A stretch of 41,970 nt of DNA from UBA11889 sp002313255. GTDB lineage: Bacteria > Pseudomonadota > Gammaproteobacteria > Pseudomonadales > Azotimanducaceae. The DNA is taken from NCBI GenBank assembly GCA_913045265.1, contig CAJWQX010000032.1, positions 1 to 41,970 of the forward strand. The letters are read 5' to 3'. Below are positions 39,401-41,970 of this stretch, in pieces (the stretch's first letter is position 1; each line of letters opens with the position of its first letter). The notes below the pieces were generated by a model. That model did not search any database. It saw nothing but the letters and a program-made list of their open reading frames with translations, and was not told the origin of the DNA. The position numbers were made by a program, and so were the translations under genes.

Positions 39401-39463
39401 GAGCTTGCCATTCATGATCCACGCGGTCGGATGTTCTTCGTGAGAGCGAAGCACGCGTTCTAG
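36404..39463 (+). CDS. TonB-dependent outer-membrane receptor
   Basis: This protein imports an unknown substrate through a gated beta barrel using the proton motive force. From the ATG at 36404 (GGGAGAGG just upstream; a TTG four codons earlier is possible) it has 1019 residues. It has a signal peptide ending near VQADD (about residues 1-33) and a TonB-box-like IEEIIVTGS. The plug domain has FRGLGGGATLTLLDGKRV and IERIDILKDGASAIYGSDAV. A large barrel ends in a C-terminal phenylalanine, with GNPDLEPEQAEITNVG near the end. One loop holds two calcium-type motifs, D381-R-D-G-D-G and D400-A-N-A-D-G. Ten cysteines, all in the barrel region, suggest disulfides in outer loops. The substrate cannot be told from the sequence. 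Confidence 0.93.
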   Translation: MHTNKPRNSAVPGRLLLRGMSWFVLGALAWSYQVQADDDADDMIEEIIVTGSLIKRDNFDSASPLQVLEAAEIEAEATPALGEIIYNQTFNYGSDAFSSHYSVTNPEGNRTGANFRGLGGGATLTLLDGKRVLDSNLNNLIPQIAIERIDILKDGASAIYGSDAVAGVINVIPKKAFQGAEIGAFFNTDHHRDHDEYVVNFIIGDTMDRGYFTLAMEHRERTGLAQTERANLLGRSVSSSGTGNPGSYNVPVRDAAGAITGVQQTADPGCGVAESPGGNGSDQVGNVRNNISGRLSGAICRFEFGEFFNFVSPNKVLNTYLNYEYQINDQMVYTSDIIYSRQRSQSRGSPTNPGGRIRDINLILGGIMGDHPGNPYRAFYDRDGDGAVDASGNELLFAADANADGVPDRDDAGAVILADQPFSSASGIPFNEDVTIAALRLFGKLGTLPNNLDASGANIGYATYDINTYRMNHSILYNFDNGWDLTGTASLQQNVDLRFRKNQSYRAVLLGLQGMIGPEPGITELADSYRYYNPFSTSALNCENRVCTDPGAWRDPNLGDYPNTQFVADSIDINAIRLLKTKLLTYDVLATGELHEGWAGSIDGAFGLEYRKTRLIWDARSDENQCNNWYDACSLDYGATDSVQSAFAEIALPLVDDDQFGYAEMQIAGRYSSYAGIGSSYDPKIAIRWQPLDWLAIRGSFSTAFIAPSMAQRFTPKSSFLQSTNDLLFNDREATYRTNVFQGNPDLEPEQAEITNVGFSVALDEFCDNCDLNFGVDYSNFFFEDRITLLRGPRVVDADFSKFLEAYPQADLTNVSRDDAVAWLNCCANPNIVRGGAPSYTIVQVNAYYLNAQVMEHTAIDVYADYTWHSDEYGSIRVGIEATHIDEFSYDLGGGVTGDAVGKQNLGIDVIPTLPEQRAIATVNWSRDNTNLLLRARWNKEVDAAWTATDIDALTYIDLTYTHRLDGLTGSGSNTVLEIGGRNITDQYPTPLGAFGASIELAIHDPRGRMFFVRAKHAF

Positions 39464-39479
39464 AGCGCGATGACCGTTG

Positions 39480-39509
39480 GCGTTCGTGGGTTTTAACGCC
39501 TACGAACGC
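39480..39509. repeat. 8-bp inverted repeat after the receptor gene
   Basis: GCGTTCGT (39480-39487) and ACGAACGC (39502-39509) are exact reverse complements with 14 bases between. It lies just ahead of the terminator and may protect the 3' end of the receptor mRNA. Confidence 0.6.
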
Positions 39510-39519
39510 TACCGACTAG

Positions 39520-39548
39520 AAAAGGGTGCCTATGGGCACCCTTTTTTT
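39520..39548 (+). terminator. Strong rho-independent terminator after the receptor gene
   Basis: AAAGGGTGCC (39521-39530) pairs with GGCACCCTTT (39535-39544) around a 4-base loop TATG, followed by more T (through 39548). The A-flanked stem could work in both directions. It separates the receptor from the next gene. The 160 bases beyond it hold no other gene; TTGACT at 39674-39679 may be a weak -35 for the dehydrogenase gene. Confidence 0.92.
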
Positions 39549-39709
39549 GCCTGTTTTTTGTGGGCAGGAGACGATAAGACGTAATGACGCTGAACAAAGA
39601 TGTTGGTGAGGAAAAACAGGGACAACAGCACCGGGCTTTGATTGGCTAGACTGGTACTGTTTGTTGTAGGTTTTTGACTCGTGGATGGGCCTAGGAACAT
39701 GTTGAGATC

Positions 39710-41970
39710 GTGAGCCGGCTTTCCCTGACAGTACTAGGAATCTTATTCGTCGCAGCGGCTCAGAACGTACAGTCGGCGGAAGGAGTCTTTTCATTCGATA
39801 TTGACGGTGATGGCGAGACTGAAGCTCTAACAGATGGATTGCTCGTCTTAAGATACCTGTTCGGGTTTTCTGGAACGACGCTGAGTGAAGGCGCGGTCTC
39901 GAGCAGTGCCGTACGGGCGAGCGCAGATGCTATTTCTGCGTACCTGGAAACCAACGTCGCGCAACTGGATATTGACGGTGATGGGGAGACAGATGCTCTG
40001 ACCGATGGATTACTGCTTCTCCGGTACCTGTATGGCTTCAGAGACGCGACTTTGGTCGCTGGTGCGCTAAGTTCTACCGCCGTCCGGAACGATTCGTCTG
40101 AAATCGAAACGTATACCGTGGGACGAATCGTCGACACGGCAACGATCTTCGGCATTGACCGGCGTTCCGATTTCGCGAGTGTTGCACTCCCCACGAATTC
40201 TACGGAGATCGGCAGTATTACCGTCTCCCGGGTGTTTTCCGGACTGACGTTTGATCTCCCGGTATATCTTGCGGCGGTTCCCGGCGAAGATCGACTGATC
40301 GTGGTTGAGCAAAAGGGCCGCGTGTACGGATTTGAAAACGATTCCGAGATTGCGATAAAGAATGCCGTACTCGATCTATCCGATGTTGTTTTGTTTGGAG
40401 GTGGAAACGACGAGCAGGGGTTGTTGGGATTCGCTTTTGACCCCAATTTTTCCACGAACCGGTATGTCTATGTGCATTACAGCGCCCCGAATCCCCGGCG
40501 TTCTGTCATTTCGCGATTTCGTTGGGACGTGGCAACGGACAGGATTGCGCTGGACACCGAAAAACAACTCCTATGGGTCACGCAACCTTATTCGAACCAC
40601 AACGGCGGCATGCTCGCGTTCGGCCCTTTGGACGGTTATTTGTACATTGCGTTTGGCGATGGTGGCAGCGGTGGTGATCCAGATGGAAACGGTCAGAACG
40701 GCATGACCCTGCTCGGAACCATTTTGCGGATCGATGTACACCCACAGGATTCAGACGATGCGTACGACATCCCGTTGGATAACCCTTTCCGTAATAACGA
40801 AAATGTACGTGACGAAATATTTGCCATGGGGTTGCGCAACTCCTGGCGTTTTTCCTTTGATCGTCAGACGGGGAACCTTTGGGCTGGAGATGTCGGGCAG
40901 AGTCGCCTCGAAGAGATCGACATCGTCGAGGCCGGCGGAAATTACGGTTGGTGCCCGTTCGAGGGAACGGAACGATACGCAGGATGTTCAACGACCTTAC
41001 CTGACTCGAGCTTTATCCCCCCAATCTACGAATATGGCCGCGCCGAGGGTGCTTCCATCACCGGCGGATACGTTTATCGAGGCACTCAAATGCCCTCACT
41101 CTTCGGCACATACGTATACGGCGACTTCGTCTCAGGGTCTGTTTGGAGTCTGGGATATGGCGGATCGAGCGTGCTTTTCAATACGGCTATCGGAACGACT
41201 AACCAGCTCGCATCCTTCGGAGAGGGGAACGATGCGGAACTGTTTCTAGTGTCTCGAAGTGGCGAAATACACGGTTTGGAAGAATCTTCAAACAGCACTT
41301 CGTTCCCAACGAAGTTGTCGATGACGAATATTTTTTCGGATCTTTCGACCTTAACGCCCGCTTCAGGCTTTATCGAATACGACGTAAATGTTCCCGCATA
41401 TTCTTCGGGTGCTAGAGCGCGCCGTTGGCTGGCTGTTCCCAACAGTTTGGGCATTGACTTCAGTTCGACAGAACGTTGGGCGTATCCAAGCGGCTCCGTA
41501 TTGGTTCAACACCTCGGGATGCAGATGGACGAGGGGGATGTCGCGTCATTGCGTCGGTTGGAGACTCGTGTCCTTGTGCGGCGGACTGGGGATTGGGCCG
41601 GGTTCGCCTACCGCTGGAACGAAAGCCAAACTGACGCTGTGTTGGTCGGACGCCGAGAGACCGAGAGTTTGCTAATCACCAAAGCCGCAGGAGGCATGAC
41701 GACTGTTGACTACGATTACTTATCGAGCACCGACTGCTTAATGTGCCACAACAGCGCGGCGGGTTTTGCACTGGGTGCCAAGACCCGTCAGCTTAACCGT
41801 GACTTCGCATACCCGACGTTGACAGACAATCAACTCCGTACGTACAACCACATCAATCTTTTTAGCGCCAGCATCAAACGAGCGGCCGAATATGAGGCGT
41901 TCAATTCAACCCCCAATGCCAGAGAGTACCTGGACGTAAACTGTTCGAGCTGCCATCACCCATCAGCGAA
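39710..41970 (+). CDS. Exported dockerin-like / PQQ sugar dehydrogenase / diheme cytochrome fusion (partial)
   Basis: One uninterrupted frame starts at the GTG at 39710 and runs off the window after 753 codons. Residues 1-23 look like a signal peptide (LSLTVLGILFVAAAQ). Residues 30-75 and 87-130 are two dockerin-like calcium repeats, each with DIDGDGET, ALTDGLL and LRYL. Residues about 165-530 form a glucose/sorbosone dehydrogenase propeller with NHNGGMLAFGP (H297, expected catalytic base), AFGDGGSGGDP, GLRNSWRFSFD and WAGDVGQSRLEEID. Residues about 545-753 resemble SO_2930-type diheme cytochromes, with haem sites C676-L-M-C-H and C745-S-S-C-H plus FAYRWNESQTDAV and KTRQLNRDF. The likely role is periplasmic or surface oxidation of a sugar or alcohol with electrons passed to haem; the substrate is unknown. 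Confidence 0.9.
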   Translation, partial: MSRLSLTVLGILFVAAAQNVQSAEGVFSFDIDGDGETEALTDGLLVLRYLFGFSGTTLSEGAVSSSAVRASADAISAYLETNVAQLDIDGDGETDALTDGLLLLRYLYGFRDATLVAGALSSTAVRNDSSEIETYTVGRIVDTATIFGIDRRSDFASVALPTNSTEIGSITVSRVFSGLTFDLPVYLAAVPGEDRLIVVEQKGRVYGFENDSEIAIKNAVLDLSDVVLFGGGNDEQGLLGFAFDPNFSTNRYVYVHYSAPNPRRSVISRFRWDVATDRIALDTEKQLLWVTQPYSNHNGGMLAFGPLDGYLYIAFGDGGSGGDPDGNGQNGMTLLGTILRIDVHPQDSDDAYDIPLDNPFRNNENVRDEIFAMGLRNSWRFSFDRQTGNLWAGDVGQSRLEEIDIVEAGGNYGWCPFEGTERYAGCSTTLPDSSFIPPIYEYGRAEGASITGGYVYRGTQMPSLFGTYVYGDFVSGSVWSLGYGGSSVLFNTAIGTTNQLASFGEGNDAELFLVSRSGEIHGLEESSNSTSFPTKLSMTNIFSDLSTLTPASGFIEYDVNVPAYSSGARARRWLAVPNSLGIDFSSTERWAYPSGSVLVQHLGMQMDEGDVASLRRLETRVLVRRTGDWAGFAYRWNESQTDAVLVGRRETESLLITKAAGGMTTVDYDYLSSTDCLMCHNSAAGFALGAKTRQLNRDFAYPTLTDNQLRTYNHINLFSASIKRAAEYEAFNSTPNAREYLDVNCSSCHHPSA

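Noticed and set aside
39516..39794. Minus-strand 92-codon frame across the terminator
   Set aside because: It begins in the signal-peptide region of the fusion gene and reads through a strong terminator hairpin. No family motif.
40362..41249. Several plus and minus frames of 80-230 codons in the last 2.3 kb
   Set aside because: They lie in other frames of the long fusion gene, which has continuous domain motifs and simply lacks a stop inside the window.
1..41970. CRISPR arrays, insertion sequences, integrases, rRNA genes
   Set aside because: No regularly spaced repeats, transposase or integrase motifs, or rRNA sequence were seen on either strand.

Overview
The window is chromosomal DNA of a gammaproteobacterium. 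The evidence is the Pseudomonas-like gene order, the gammaproteobacterial lengths and sequences of the ribosomal proteins, and the outer-membrane genes (lolB, rlpA, a TonB-dependent receptor). I cannot name a genus. The genome is compact, with many 1-14 base overlaps between genes, frequent GTG and TTG starts, and no mobile element, CRISPR array or rRNA gene in view.

Bases 1-13700 hold the 3' end of tuf, a terminator, a strong sigma70-type promoter, and then the S10, spc and alpha ribosomal clusters on the plus strand (rpsJ to rplQ, with secY, rpmJ and rpoA). Nearly all are translationally coupled. The one large internal gap, between rpsJ and rplC, holds a strong 13-bp RNA hairpin.

Bases 13700-18540 hold uvrA (minus) divergent from ssb (plus), then a VOC-fold protein and uppP (both minus). 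Bases 18590-27008 are a plus-strand cell-envelope block: a LON-domain protein, nadD, rsfS, mrdA, rodA, mltB, rlpA, dacA and lipB. It covers NAD synthesis, ribosome silencing, the rod-shape elongation synthase, peptidoglycan trimming and lipoate transfer. rlmH and ybeD, normally embedded in this block, are absent here.

Bases 26959-30867 hold moeB, prmC, prfA and hemA on the minus strand, converging on lipB with a 50-base 3' overlap. Bases 30940-35212 hold lolB, tRNA-Gln, prs, rplY, pth and ychF on the plus strand; ispE, usually between lolB and prs, is absent.

Bases 35213-41970 are accessory in character. They hold a 61-base nested inverted-repeat structure ahead of a small RRM protein gene with a degenerate RNP2, an orphan minus-strand gene, and a TonB-dependent receptor whose candidate promoter carries a 13-base palindrome. 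A terminator follows. Last comes a long open frame running off the window edge: an exported protein with two N-terminal dockerin-like calcium repeats, a PQQ-type sugar dehydrogenase propeller and a diheme cytochrome c domain. This last gene and its receptor neighbour are the most novel part of the window.
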